Assembly (NCBI GenBank): GCA_002409285.1
Contig: DHUT01000092.1
Span: 1 to 13,997 of the forward strand
Reading direction: 5' to 3'
Source of the DNA: Firmicutes bacterium UBA5227
Lineage (GTDB): Bacteria > Bacillota > Clostridia > Tissierellales > Sedimentibacteraceae
DNA: 13,997 nt
The notes beneath the pieces were generated by a model. That model ran no database searches. It was not told where the DNA came from and saw only the letters and a program-made list of their open reading frames with translations. A program made the translations under genes and the position numbers. Each line of letters begins with the position of its first letter. Positions within the stretch are counted from its first letter, which is position 1. Shown piece by piece: positions 1 through 6,473 of the stretch.

Positions 1-318
1 TACAGTGATGAAGAAATCCGACAGATGTCAAAAATAACTTGTAAAATTGCTGCTGATTATTTAGGAGTTTCTCCTATGGCAGTGAGTTTTGGTATGCGTG
101 AAGAGAAACTTCCTATAGGTTTTGCTGTTCACAATAAAGATCGGTATACAGATAGTTGGTCATATAATATTGTTCCAGAAAGGCTAATTGCTTACAATCA
201 TGGCAAAATTTCTGAAGTGCAAGTAGAAGGAATTGAAAGAAACTTAGAAACAATAATTCAAGAATTTAAAACCATGAAGGACGATTTAAGTTTTTTATTG
301 CGAGGAAAAGAAGATTAA
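1..318 (+). CDS. small putative DNA-binding protein of a mobile element, 5' end outside window
   Basis: The frame is open from base 1, so the gene begins upstream and the ATG at 25 is probably internal; the first codons already read YSDEEIRQ. A helix-turn-helix-like stretch, AADYLGVSPMAVSFGMREEK, resembles excisionase-like DNA-reading folds in which the protein selects a site by helix geometry. Downstream, a WSYNIVPERLIAY segment and a charged C-terminal helix complete the protein. I recognise this as a small protein type common in clostridial phages and conjugative elements, annotated as hypothetical or regulatory. It ends with TAA six bases before the next frame opens, suggesting co-transcription. 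A DNA-binding role is inferred; no partner or site is visible. Confidence 0.65.
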   Translation, partial: YSDEEIRQMSKITCKIAADYLGVSPMAVSFGMREEKLPIGFAVHNKDRYTDSWSYNIVPERLIAYNHGKISEVQVEGIERNLETIIQEFKTMKDDLSFLLRGKED

Positions 319-323
319 AAGAG

Positions 324-2024
324 GTGAGAAAGGCAAAAGAATTATATAGTCAAGCATTAATGAAAATAGATGCTACGGCAATATTATATGAAGAAATGAG
401 TTTGAATATAAGAAATGGGGGTGAGGATATGGCTCAATACGAAAACATGACTTTTTCACGTCAACAGTTATATGATGAAATCTGGTCAATATCGACATCA
501 AGGGTTGCAAAAAAATATAGCATCCCTTATGACAAATTAAAAAAAGCATGCAAAGATGCTAATATCCCTACACCAACTCAATCTTACTGGTCAAGTTTAT
601 CTATTGGAAAAGAAGTAGAAAAGGAGCCTCTGCCACCATCAGAATTAAAAGAAGTTGTAGTTCAATATAGTATTAAGAGTAAAGAGATTACACCACCTCA
701 AATTAATGTTGTGAAAGTAATTGAAGAAGCAGTACTTCAATCGACTGATTTGCAAAAAGTCGAATTGAAAACTCAACCCCAACGTACATATGTTGAAGGG
801 CAGAGGAATGTATATGATCGGGAGATACTTTATTATGAAGTTTGGAATGAACCGGTAACTACTGTGGCAAAAAGATATGGGGTATCCGATGTAGCCATTC
901 ATAAGGTATGCAAATCCTTATCTATACCAGTACCACCAAGAGGTTACTGGGCAATGAAAAATGCTGGGCAACCAGTGAAACAGATTCCATTGCCAGGATA
1001 TGATGGACCGGCACAAAAAATAGGTATTAAATCGTTTGATGATTCTGAAGTAAAATCCGAATCTGATGATGCACTTTCCTTTTTAAGTGAAGATGAAAGA
1101 ATCCGTTTATTCATTGCTGCACAGCAAATAACAATCTTGGATGATAAATGTAAATTGCATTCAAAATTAAATTCTCATAAGGCGAAAATTAAAGCATGGC
1201 GATCTAGCCATCCTCGTGATGAGTTTGCCCCTCGTAATCGTGATACATATAGAAGTGTTCCTGACGGTGAGCCGTTTCTGTATAATGATATTTCTGACGT
1301 TACGTTTCCAAGAGTTTATAGGATACTGAATACACTGTTTCAATATGTAGAAGCACTGGGAGGTTCAGTTAATGACGATTTATCATTGATGATTAGGAAC
1401 GAAAAGGTATTCTATACAATAACAGAGGGGCAGGATCAGGTTCCACATGTATTGACCAAAGATGAAAAAAAACAATGGGATCAATATGAAAGGGATAAAA
1501 AATCACGTTCTTGGGCATATGAGCCTAAATTTAGAAAGTGGGACTACATACCGAATAGTAAACTCCGATTCTCCGTAAAAGCAAATAGTTTCATCCGTGA
1601 TAGTGAAACTATTGGATTAGAACTTCGTTTAGGAGAAATGCTTGCTTCATTGTTTGAAGAATCTGAGAATGTTCGTATCGCCCGTGAAAAACGTGAAGAA
1701 GCTCATCGGAAAGAAGAGGAGGAAAAACGCCAGCGTGAACTTAAACGTGAGCACTATAATCAAGAGGTGGAAAAAGTACAAGCTTTGGAGAATGAAGCTA
1801 ATGATTATGATATGGCTTGTAAGATAAGGGCTTATATTTCAGCTGTGGAAGACAAAGCAAGCCTTGATGAATCAACACTTAAATGGATTGAATGGGCAAA
1901 AGCAAAAGCTGATTGGTATGATCCAACGGTTGCTTATTCAGACCCTGACTTTGGGAAACGTAATCACACCTTGGATGAAGAAAAAAAGAGACCATCAAAA
2001 AAATCAGGATATAGTTTCTGGTAA
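324..2024 (+). CDS. tandem helix-turn-helix-like repeat protein with C-terminal coiled coil
   Basis: An intact frame of up to 566 codons. It holds two copies of one module. The first, around residues 45-95, has an LYDEIW ... VAKKYSIPYDKLKKAC ... IPTPTQSYW pattern. The second, around residues 165-225, has LYYEVW ... VAKRYGVSDVAIHKVC ... IPVPPRGYWA. This is the 'LYxxVW-VAKRFGISD-PPRGYW' module of a widespread uncharacterised family and looks like a homeodomain-like helix-turn-helix. A variable linker follows, then a domain with FPRVYRILNTLFQYVEALGG. A long charged coiled coil occupies roughly residues 455-500, followed by a helical tail with WIEWAKAKADWYDP. The start is uncertain: GTG 324 opens the frame but lacks a good ribosome site, while ATG 429 has a GGGGGTGAGG stretch just before it and begins close to the first repeat. 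DNA binding is inferred. Confidence 0.75.
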   Translation: MRKAKELYSQALMKIDATAILYEEMSLNIRNGGEDMAQYENMTFSRQQLYDEIWSISTSRVAKKYSIPYDKLKKACKDANIPTPTQSYWSSLSIGKEVEKEPLPPSELKEVVVQYSIKSKEITPPQINVVKVIEEAVLQSTDLQKVELKTQPQRTYVEGQRNVYDREILYYEVWNEPVTTVAKRYGVSDVAIHKVCKSLSIPVPPRGYWAMKNAGQPVKQIPLPGYDGPAQKIGIKSFDDSEVKSESDDALSFLSEDERIRLFIAAQQITILDDKCKLHSKLNSHKAKIKAWRSSHPRDEFAPRNRDTYRSVPDGEPFLYNDISDVTFPRVYRILNTLFQYVEALGGSVNDDLSLMIRNEKVFYTITEGQDQVPHVLTKDEKKQWDQYERDKKSRSWAYEPKFRKWDYIPNSKLRFSVKANSFIRDSETIGLELRLGEMLASLFEESENVRIAREKREEAHRKEEEEKRQRELKREHYNQEVEKVQALENEANDYDMACKIRAYISAVEDKASLDESTLKWIEWAKAKADWYDPTVAYSDPDFGKRNHTLDEEKKRPSKKSGYSFW

Positions 2025-2080
2025 AGAATAAATGCAGTGTAAGATTTAATCAATAGGATAATGTTAAATGAATAAATAAC

Positions 2081-2085
2081 GGAGG
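2081..2085 (+). promoter_or_regulatory. ribosome binding site fixing a GTG start
   Basis: GGAGG lies eight bases before GTG 2094. This favours that codon over GTG 2085, which overlaps the site itself, and over ATG 2103, which is too far away. Confidence 0.7.
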
Positions 2086-2093
2086 TGACCACA

Positions 2094-2800
2094 GTGGCAG
2101 ATATGAAACAAGTTTATGATTTTGCTGTAAAATGGTGCGATAAATTTCGTGACCAGAAAATCAATTACATAGAACTGGTAGACCACTATATGGCAGATGA
2201 TTGTGATGCACTTGGATTTAAAATTGACTGTGGTAATGCTTTTGAACAACTCTATGGTAAAGCTGTCCATGATTATGAGCAACTGGATAAGATTATAGAT
2301 GATGTTACAGATGTATCTCTACTGGGTTCCGCAATTTATTCAAGATGGAAATACTTTAATCATTGGGCATATACTGGAGAAGAAATCCTGGAATTTAAAA
2401 ATCGTTCTTGGTTTATTTTGGCACTTAGTAGGCTGTCTATGCTTACAGGAGAAAACCCTTTTATCTTTAAAGGGATGCCTCAAAAGATACGAATTGTCTC
2501 TAATGGTATGGGTTATGGACCTTGTCCTGAACCAAATGACATAGTTGAGCAACATATAACTATCAATTCCGATGGACGGGTATGGTTTTCTGCATACTCA
2601 TTTGGCGACGGCTTTGATAAATATAAAAAGGCTAAAACTAAAAATTACAAAATAGAAAAAGCGGCTACTCTGAAAAAGATGCACCTTTGCCTGTGGAAAA
2701 AACAAAGCATATTATTCGTAAATGTACGGATGATGATTTTGAATTACCAGAGGAGGAAGTAATGGAGTGTGATGATAATGGTCCAAAAGAAACTGAGTGA
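2094..2800 (+). pseudogene. accessory protein of unknown function, apparent -1 frameshift near its 3' end
   Basis: The uninterrupted frame runs to TAA at 2760-2762 and gives about 222 residues from GTG 2094. Up to KNYKIEK the protein is well behaved, with segments such as ADDCDALGFKIDCGNAFEQL, WKYFNHWAY and NGMGYGPCPEPNDIVEQHIT. It matches a soluble family I have seen only as hypothetical in clostridial elements. After that the translation becomes basic and atypical. Adding one A to the A-run at 2656-2660 switches into a frame reading SGYSEKDAPLPVEK ... DDDFELPEEEVMECDDNGPK, which is acidic and natural-looking and ends with TGA at 2798-2800. That tail overlaps the next gene's start, as in a tight operon. 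A shortened but functional protein cannot be excluded, nor can a base-calling error. Confidence 0.6.
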
Positions 2801-3592
2801 AAAAACATATAAAATTCTGGAGACAGAAGGTGCACATACCGTAGACTCAAAAGAAACAAGCGGTGCTACTCGCGCGTTAGAGTTTGAAGATGGTACAAAC
2901 AATCTCCTAGCACCGGTTGAACTTGTAGAAGTAAAAAAACAGGTACCTAAAACGTATGAGGAATTTTCTCCGATGGGGCAATTAGTAATTGATATGGCTG
3001 ATATAATTGTTACCAGAATGACTTACTATTTGACTGAAAAGGCCATTTTAAGTTTTGACAATTGGTTGAGAAACAGAAAAAAGCAACATAAGCGAGTCGA
3101 AAAGAAGAAATCGGAAAGCATTTTGACTTGCAAAACAAAAGCTCAACAAATATTGGAAATCAAACAAACACAACAAACAGGAGTAACATCATCCAAAGAA
3201 AAAGCAAATCAAACACCTTTTGTGGAGTTTGATAATGCGTATAAAGAATACCATATATATATGACAAGTGAAGAAGTTCAGAAAGAACTCATTGATATTT
3301 TTATGCTTTCTGTTATTCGTGCAAAAAGATATGGAAAGTATCTCACGCAAATGTTGTAGATGTACAAACTGTATCCAAGGAACTCCTGGAAGGCCCAGTA
3401 TTAATTGAAAAGCTGTGTAATCAAGAAGTATTGGACAGTGTAAATGACTTATTGGGGAAGAAACCTGCTTTATTAGAAGAGTGGGAGTCAATAGCACTCT
3501 CGGATATTTTAGGTCGTAGTTTATTTAAAGATGGACAATATGTACCTATCGAAAGTAGAAACTTTGGAAATGCATTAAGACGAACGATTTAA
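2778..3592 (+). pseudogene. unrecognised accessory protein, apparent -1 frameshift at an A-run
   Basis: The frame opens at GTG 2769, with ATG at 2772 and 2778. ATG 2778 is preferred because GGAG at 2764-2767 sits at suitable spacing. The first frame stops at TAG 3357-3359 after RAKRYGKYLTQML. Inserting one A in the five-A run at 3323-3327 gives RAKKIWKVSHANVVDVQT and a further sensible stretch, including GPVLIEKLCNQEVLDSVNDL and LLEEWESIALSDILGRSLF, up to TAA 3590-3592. The whole would be about 271 residues. It has a charged, probably helical middle (NRKKQHKRVEKKKSE) and no signal peptide or convincing membrane segment. I do not recognise the family. Its start overlaps the restored end of the preceding gene by about 23 bases, so the two were probably translated together. 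Confidence 0.6.
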
Positions 3593-3601
3593 TAAGGTTC
3601 G

Positions 3602-3608
3602 AAGGAGG
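3602..3608 (+). promoter_or_regulatory. strong ribosome binding site for the GTG start at 3616
   Basis: AAGGAGG ends seven bases before GTG 3616. Its good match and spacing show that this gene once had an efficient start even though its frame is now interrupted. Confidence 0.75.
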
Positions 3609-3615
3609 TATTTTT

Positions 3616-4530
3616 GTGAATAATAAAGAAATTATTCTATCAAGAATAGCAGAAATTATAAGCCGAAAAGGTTTCTTTGTTAAGAGCAACTCGGAGTTTA
3701 AGTCAAGATTAAAATGTGTTGGGTTAGGTGAATACTACGATAGATATGTGGACTATCTGATTCCGTATTATTATAACAATGGCTATGCACATAAGTTTTA
3801 AAATCCTAATGAAGAATATGATGTTTTTCTCGGATTAGATAACATTTTTACAGATTTATATAATGAAGAAAAAAATGGTGAAATCATATCCTCTTTAAAA
3901 GAATTGACAAAATCATTTAATATTGCTTATATTGCAGAAACTCTGTCTGAAGACTTTGAAGAATTGGCGAACTTATACGAATTATTGGGATTGAGTATAA
4001 ATATTGAATTTGATAAGATTATTGTATCAAGTTGTATGGCCGGTGATGCAAAAAGGGTTGATGAGTTATTCTCTGTAGAAACTTGGTTGAAACAGAAGCA
4101 CAAAGAAGTTTATGATTCATATGAATCTGCTATTGATGCATATACTCATGGACACGCAGGGGCTTGTATTGAGTCTTGCAGAACCTGCTTGGTAAGTATT
4201 TTTTCAAAATATAGAGGCACAGAGGATTTTGCAAAATGGATGAGAGGCATATATAATAATAGCGGTGAGAGTTCTACGTCATCGGCACAAGATCTATCAC
4301 AGGCTTTAAATACTGATCTCCGTAAAGATGATTTGGCAGATTTCTTTTATGAAAACCGTGCTGGAAAATTAACAAAGACAAAAGCTATTTATATGATTTA
4401 TTCGATGATGTCTGATTATGGCACGCATAGAAACGAATCAACTCAAGAGAATCCTACTGTGGAAGATGCATTATTTTCTTTGCGTTTAACTGATAGTATT
4501 CTTTTCTGGGTATACTCTAAGAAAAAATAA
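3616..4530 (+). pseudogene. possible HEPN/abortive-infection-like protein split by one in-frame TAA
   Basis: A GTG start with an excellent ribosome site begins a frame broken only by TAA at 3799-3801 after codon 61; the same frame then runs on to TAA 4528-4530. Read through, it gives about 304 residues. The N-terminal part includes GEYYDRYVDYLIPYYYNNGY. The C-terminal half is helical, with SYESAIDAYTHGHAGACIES, CRTCLVSIFSKYRG, YGTHRNES and a closing ALFSLRLTDSILFWVY. That layout (helical bundle, CR...L core, a G-H-R-N turn, then a helix) resembles C-terminal HEPN-like domains of Abi proteins, which often act as phage-defence ribonucleases. The assignment is tentative and a catalytic R-x4-6-H motif is not clear. 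A downstream product from TTG 3904 is possible but has no ribosome site. Confidence 0.6.
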
Positions 4531-4695
4531 GCAGTTGATATGTTTGGATGGGAGATTCAATCCATCCTCTCAACCTTTCGGTTGTCAACGATATGTCTTA
4601 GGAAGCTGTATGACTTTTAACATAATATGGTAAAAAAAGAGAGTAAAACTCGGTCGAAGTTATTATAATATGTTATCTAAACGAAAGTGGGTTGA
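4531..4695 (+). other. gene-free gap with two consecutive hairpins
   Basis: There is no credible gene between the TAA at 4530 and the RlmD-like fragment. Two hairpins stand close together. GGATGG pairs with CCATCC at 4546-4567 around a ten-base loop, and CAACC pairs with GGTTG at 4571-4584 around a TTTC loop. No T-run follows, so neither is a standard terminator. Further on, TAACATA (4618-4624) can pair with TATGTTA (4670-4676) across an AT-rich stretch. The end of the gap may hold decayed upstream sequence of the RlmD-like piece. Confidence 0.45.
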
Positions 4696-5099
4696 GTTGA
4701 CATTATAAAAATCCCCTCGAGCCACGTGGAGACGGTTGTCTCTTTGTCCCACAAAAATGCAGATACCCATATCAACGTTAATGTAGAATTTGGTGATGAA
4801 GAAGGACAGATTCCCATTGATGAGATAGCGAGAAAAGCTGAAGAATATAGACCAAGTGAAAGAGTAACTTATAAAATGATAAAGAGTATATAGAAAGTAA
4901 GTATAATTTCAAGGTGCATACTGCCTATATTGCAGAAGTAAAAAGAGATTTAGGATTACCCATGTATGATGCTCCAAATGCAGTAGAAGAATTAAAACAA
5001 GAACGAGGAGGGACAGAATTGGGCGTAAAAATATATAGAACAAAGGATGGACAAAATTTTTCACTTGAACCTATTTTAAATGATGGTGTGCCAATTTAG
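4696..5099 (+). pseudogene. C-terminal fragment of an RlmD/RumA-like 23S rRNA uracil methyltransferase, frameshifted
   Basis: Frame one (4696-4893) reads SSHVETVVSLSHKNADTHIN and then ERVTYKMIK before a TAG. One extra base at 4879-4883 joins it to frame two, which continues EYIESKYNFKVHTAYIAEVK and then RDLGLPMYDAPNAVEELKQ. Together this matches the tail of clostridial RlmD/RumA-type proteins (SHVETVVLLS ... TYKEIxxY ... LKVSxLYIAQVK). Those enzymes transfer a methyl group from S-adenosylmethionine to U1939 of 23S rRNA. The SAM-binding and catalytic cysteine regions are absent, so no activity is expected. After ELKQER the sequence changes to an unrelated tail ending at TAG 5097-5099, suggesting a recombination junction. 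GTG 4914 opens the second frame but is not a true start. Confidence 0.6.
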
Positions 5100-5308
5100 G
5101 TATAGGTTTAGCTATGGAAAATAAGAAAGTATTACTTGTGGATGCAGACCCTCAAGGCAGTTTATCTATTAGCTTGGGGCATTTACATCCAGATAGTATT
5201 TACACTACCTTTGCTACTATCATGGGCAAGGCAACAATACAGCTAAGCGCAAAAGGTGCGAATGAATTTATCTATCTTCCTTGTTCTGATGATGAAATTG
5301 AAAGATGA
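5090..5308 (+). pseudogene. ParA/Soj-family ATPase fragment lacking the Walker A loop
   Basis: From 5090 the frame reads ANLGIGLAMENKKVLLVDAD and then PQGSLSISLGHLHPDSIYTT, followed by a TIMGK stretch. This is the classic ParA N-terminal stretch that normally comes directly after the deviant Walker A loop (KGGVGKTT). The VDADPQG motif is present, but the nucleotide-binding loop and everything beyond about 50 residues of homology are gone. ParA proteins move plasmid or element DNA by ATP-driven patterning on the nucleoid; this fragment cannot bind ATP. After GKA the sequence switches to an unrelated tail ending EFIYLPCSDDEIER, which may come from another element gene. The ATG at 5114 is internal to the family alignment. 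Both ends therefore look like deletion junctions. Confidence 0.75.
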
Positions 5309-5352
5309 GGAAATGGGTATAGAAGAAAATCAAAAAATGGGAGGTGTGAAAT

Positions 5353-5421
5353 TTGAATAATAATATGAATCAAGTAGAAAGAATTAAGAACGGCTATCCT
5401 GTAGGTACACGAATTCATTAA
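5353..5421 (+). pseudogene. truncated DUF4314 protein, first 22 codons
   Basis: A GGAGGTG site at 5340-5346 precedes TTG 5353, with an in-frame ATG at 5365. The short product contains MNQVERIKNGYPVGTRIH, the recognisable start of DUF4314 proteins of clostridial conjugative elements (VExIKxxYPxGTRI...). It stops at TAA 5419-5421, where family members normally continue for about 50 more residues with a GTxGTV and WDNG core. The function of the family is not known to me. Loss of the core makes it almost certainly non-functional, and it marks the last recognisable element sequence before the regulator block. Confidence 0.65.
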
Positions 5422-5612
5422 GAGGTCAAAGCAATGCTTCTTTAAGGATTTTTCGGTCTTCGGCACTGCCGGACAATAATATTTTTAACATAACCATCAT
5501 TCCTATATACATAAATTTTGCATAATTATAAAAGAATATTTGTGTCGGGACAGGAACATTTATACAGGAGACTGAGCGTAAGAGAATGTGCACGTAAATA
5601 TATAGAGTGAGG
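5422..5612. other. junction region between element remnant and regulator block
   Basis: About 190 bases of AT-rich DNA without a convincing gene apart from the short minus-strand frame described separately. No T-run hairpin closing the minus-strand regulator gene was found, and no direct repeat typical of an integration site was recognised. Confidence 0.4.
5426..5512 (-). other. short unrecognised minus-strand frame downstream of the response regulator
   Basis: Reading leftward from ATG 5512 (or ATG 5500) gives MYIGMMVMLKILLSGSAEDR followed by KILKEALL and TGA at 5428-5426. A hydrophobic helix followed by a charged amphipathic tail resembles the C-terminal end of a membrane protein. The same frame is open upstream to at least the end of the regulator gene, so this could be a truncated relic. 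No good ribosome site precedes either ATG. I cannot assign a family and chance is possible. Confidence 0.25.
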
Positions 5613-6326
5613 CTAGTGAGTACCTCGGAGGTGCTTCATAAATGCCATTTGCACATTCTTGACATAAGTGCGGCTTACCGGGATTTTCTTGCCATTTAAA
5701 CTGATTGCATCCTGCCTGGTAATCTCTCTTATTTTGTTAATATTAATTGCAAAAGCCTGGTGACATCGTACGAACTGATCTTTCGGCAGCTCATCTAGCA
5801 GCTGTGTAAGCTTGCCGGGATAATACAGCTCCATTTCAGTCAAGTAGATTGTCACCTTTCTTCCCGTGGTTTCAAGGCATACAATATCATTCGCAAAAAT
5901 CCGATGTTTTTGTCCCTTTGTTTCAAAAGTTATAACACTATTTTTAAACCTGCTGTTGTAATCTGAACGGATCAGTTTTTCTAGAATAAGAGGGTTAACA
6001 GGCTTTATGAGATAGTGCAGCGCCCTTACGTCGTATCCCTGCAAGGCAAAATCAGGGTTAGCAGTAATAAAAACAATTGAACAGTCTCCGTCCGACTGTC
6101 TTATGATATGAGCCAGCTCCATGCCGTCAGGCTTGTCCATGACAATGTCCAAAAGCATTAAATCAAACCTCTTCTGCTGCTTTAAAAATGCATTTAAAAA
6201 TTCGGTGCTACTTTTAAATACATCAAGGCTGTATTTTATATTTAATTTTTTAAGTATATTTTGACAAATTTTTTCCTGTTCTTCTGAAAAAATCTGTTCA
6301 TCATCACATAAAGCTATACGGTACAT
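5613..6326 (-). CDS. LytTR-family response regulator (AgrA/VirR type)
   Basis: A 237-residue cytoplasmic transcription regulator. Residues 1-120 form a receiver domain: acidic pair D8/D9 in CDDE, phosphate-accepting D60 in LMLLDIVMD, T88 in FITAN and K108 in LIKPV. Residues about 130-235 form a LytTR DNA-binding domain with VCLETTGRKV, FVRCHQAFAININKI and the IPVSRTY motif. Members are phosphorylated by a partner kinase and bind paired direct repeats upstream of target promoters. The length is normal for the family. The start is supported by TAAGGAG (forward 6334-6340) seven bases upstream on the minus strand. It is transcribed away from the kinase at 6474, its likely partner. No agrB or agrD gene lies nearby, so a peptide-pheromone circuit is not shown. 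Confidence 0.93.
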   Translation of the reverse strand: MYRIALCDDEQIFSEEQEKICQNILKKLNIKYSLDVFKSSTEFLNAFLKQQKRFDLMLLDIVMDKPDGMELAHIIRQSDGDCSIVFITANPDFALQGYDVRALHYLIKPVNPLILEKLIRSDYNSRFKNSVITFETKGQKHRIFANDIVCLETTGRKVTIYLTEMELYYPGKLTQLLDELPKDQFVRCHQAFAININKIREITRQDAISLNGKKIPVSRTYVKNVQMAFMKHLRGTH

Positions 6327-6391
6327 ATTTTAACTCCTTATAAAAAAACGATGACTTAAAACAATGAATTTGCTGCAATTATAAAAATATA

Positions 6392-6421
6392 ATAACACAA
6401 ATTATAAATTTTTGCTATAAT
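6392..6421 (+). promoter_or_regulatory. extended -10 promoter toward the sensor kinase
   Basis: A perfect TATAAT at 6416-6421 is preceded by TG at 6413-6414, an extended -10 element. A partial -35 box, ATAACA (four of six bases of the consensus), starts at 6392 with an 18-base spacer. Transcription would begin near 6428 and leave a 5' leader of about 45 bases before ATG 6474. Confidence 0.55.
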
Positions 6422-6473
6422 ATTAACTAAATAACAATAAATAATACCTAAATTTTTTGAAAGAAGTGAAAAT

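Larger units (their letters stand above)
1..5421. mobile_element. eroded integrative/conjugative element remnant (no ends identified)
   Basis: The plus-strand genes here belong to families usual in clostridial conjugative elements: a small DNA-binding protein, a ParA piece, a DUF4314 piece and accessory genes. Most are broken by single-base shifts, a stop codon or truncation. Base composition is visibly more AT-rich than in the large gene after 8475. No integrase, relaxase, mating-pore gene or flanking att repeat lies in the window, so 'ICE remnant' is inferred from gene content. The left end lies outside the window. The right end is placed at the last recognisable element codon, and the true boundary with the regulator block could lie anywhere in 5422-5612. 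Confidence 0.55.

Noticed and set aside
3323..3329. Programmed -1 ribosomal frameshift at the A-run
   Set aside because: The heptamer read in frame is A AAA AGA, which lacks the second slippery codon of a classic -1 site. Two other genes nearby show the same apparent loss, so decay or base-calling error is simpler.
3189..3497. 102-codon minus-strand frame
   Set aside because: Lies opposite the plus-strand gene 2778-3592 in both its frames, has no ribosome site, and its protein is of biased, unrecognisable composition.
4722..4742. CCACGTGG palindrome and GAGAC/GTCTC hairpin as an operator
   Set aside because: They fall inside codons for the conserved SHVETVV motif of the RlmD-like fragment, so coding explains them.
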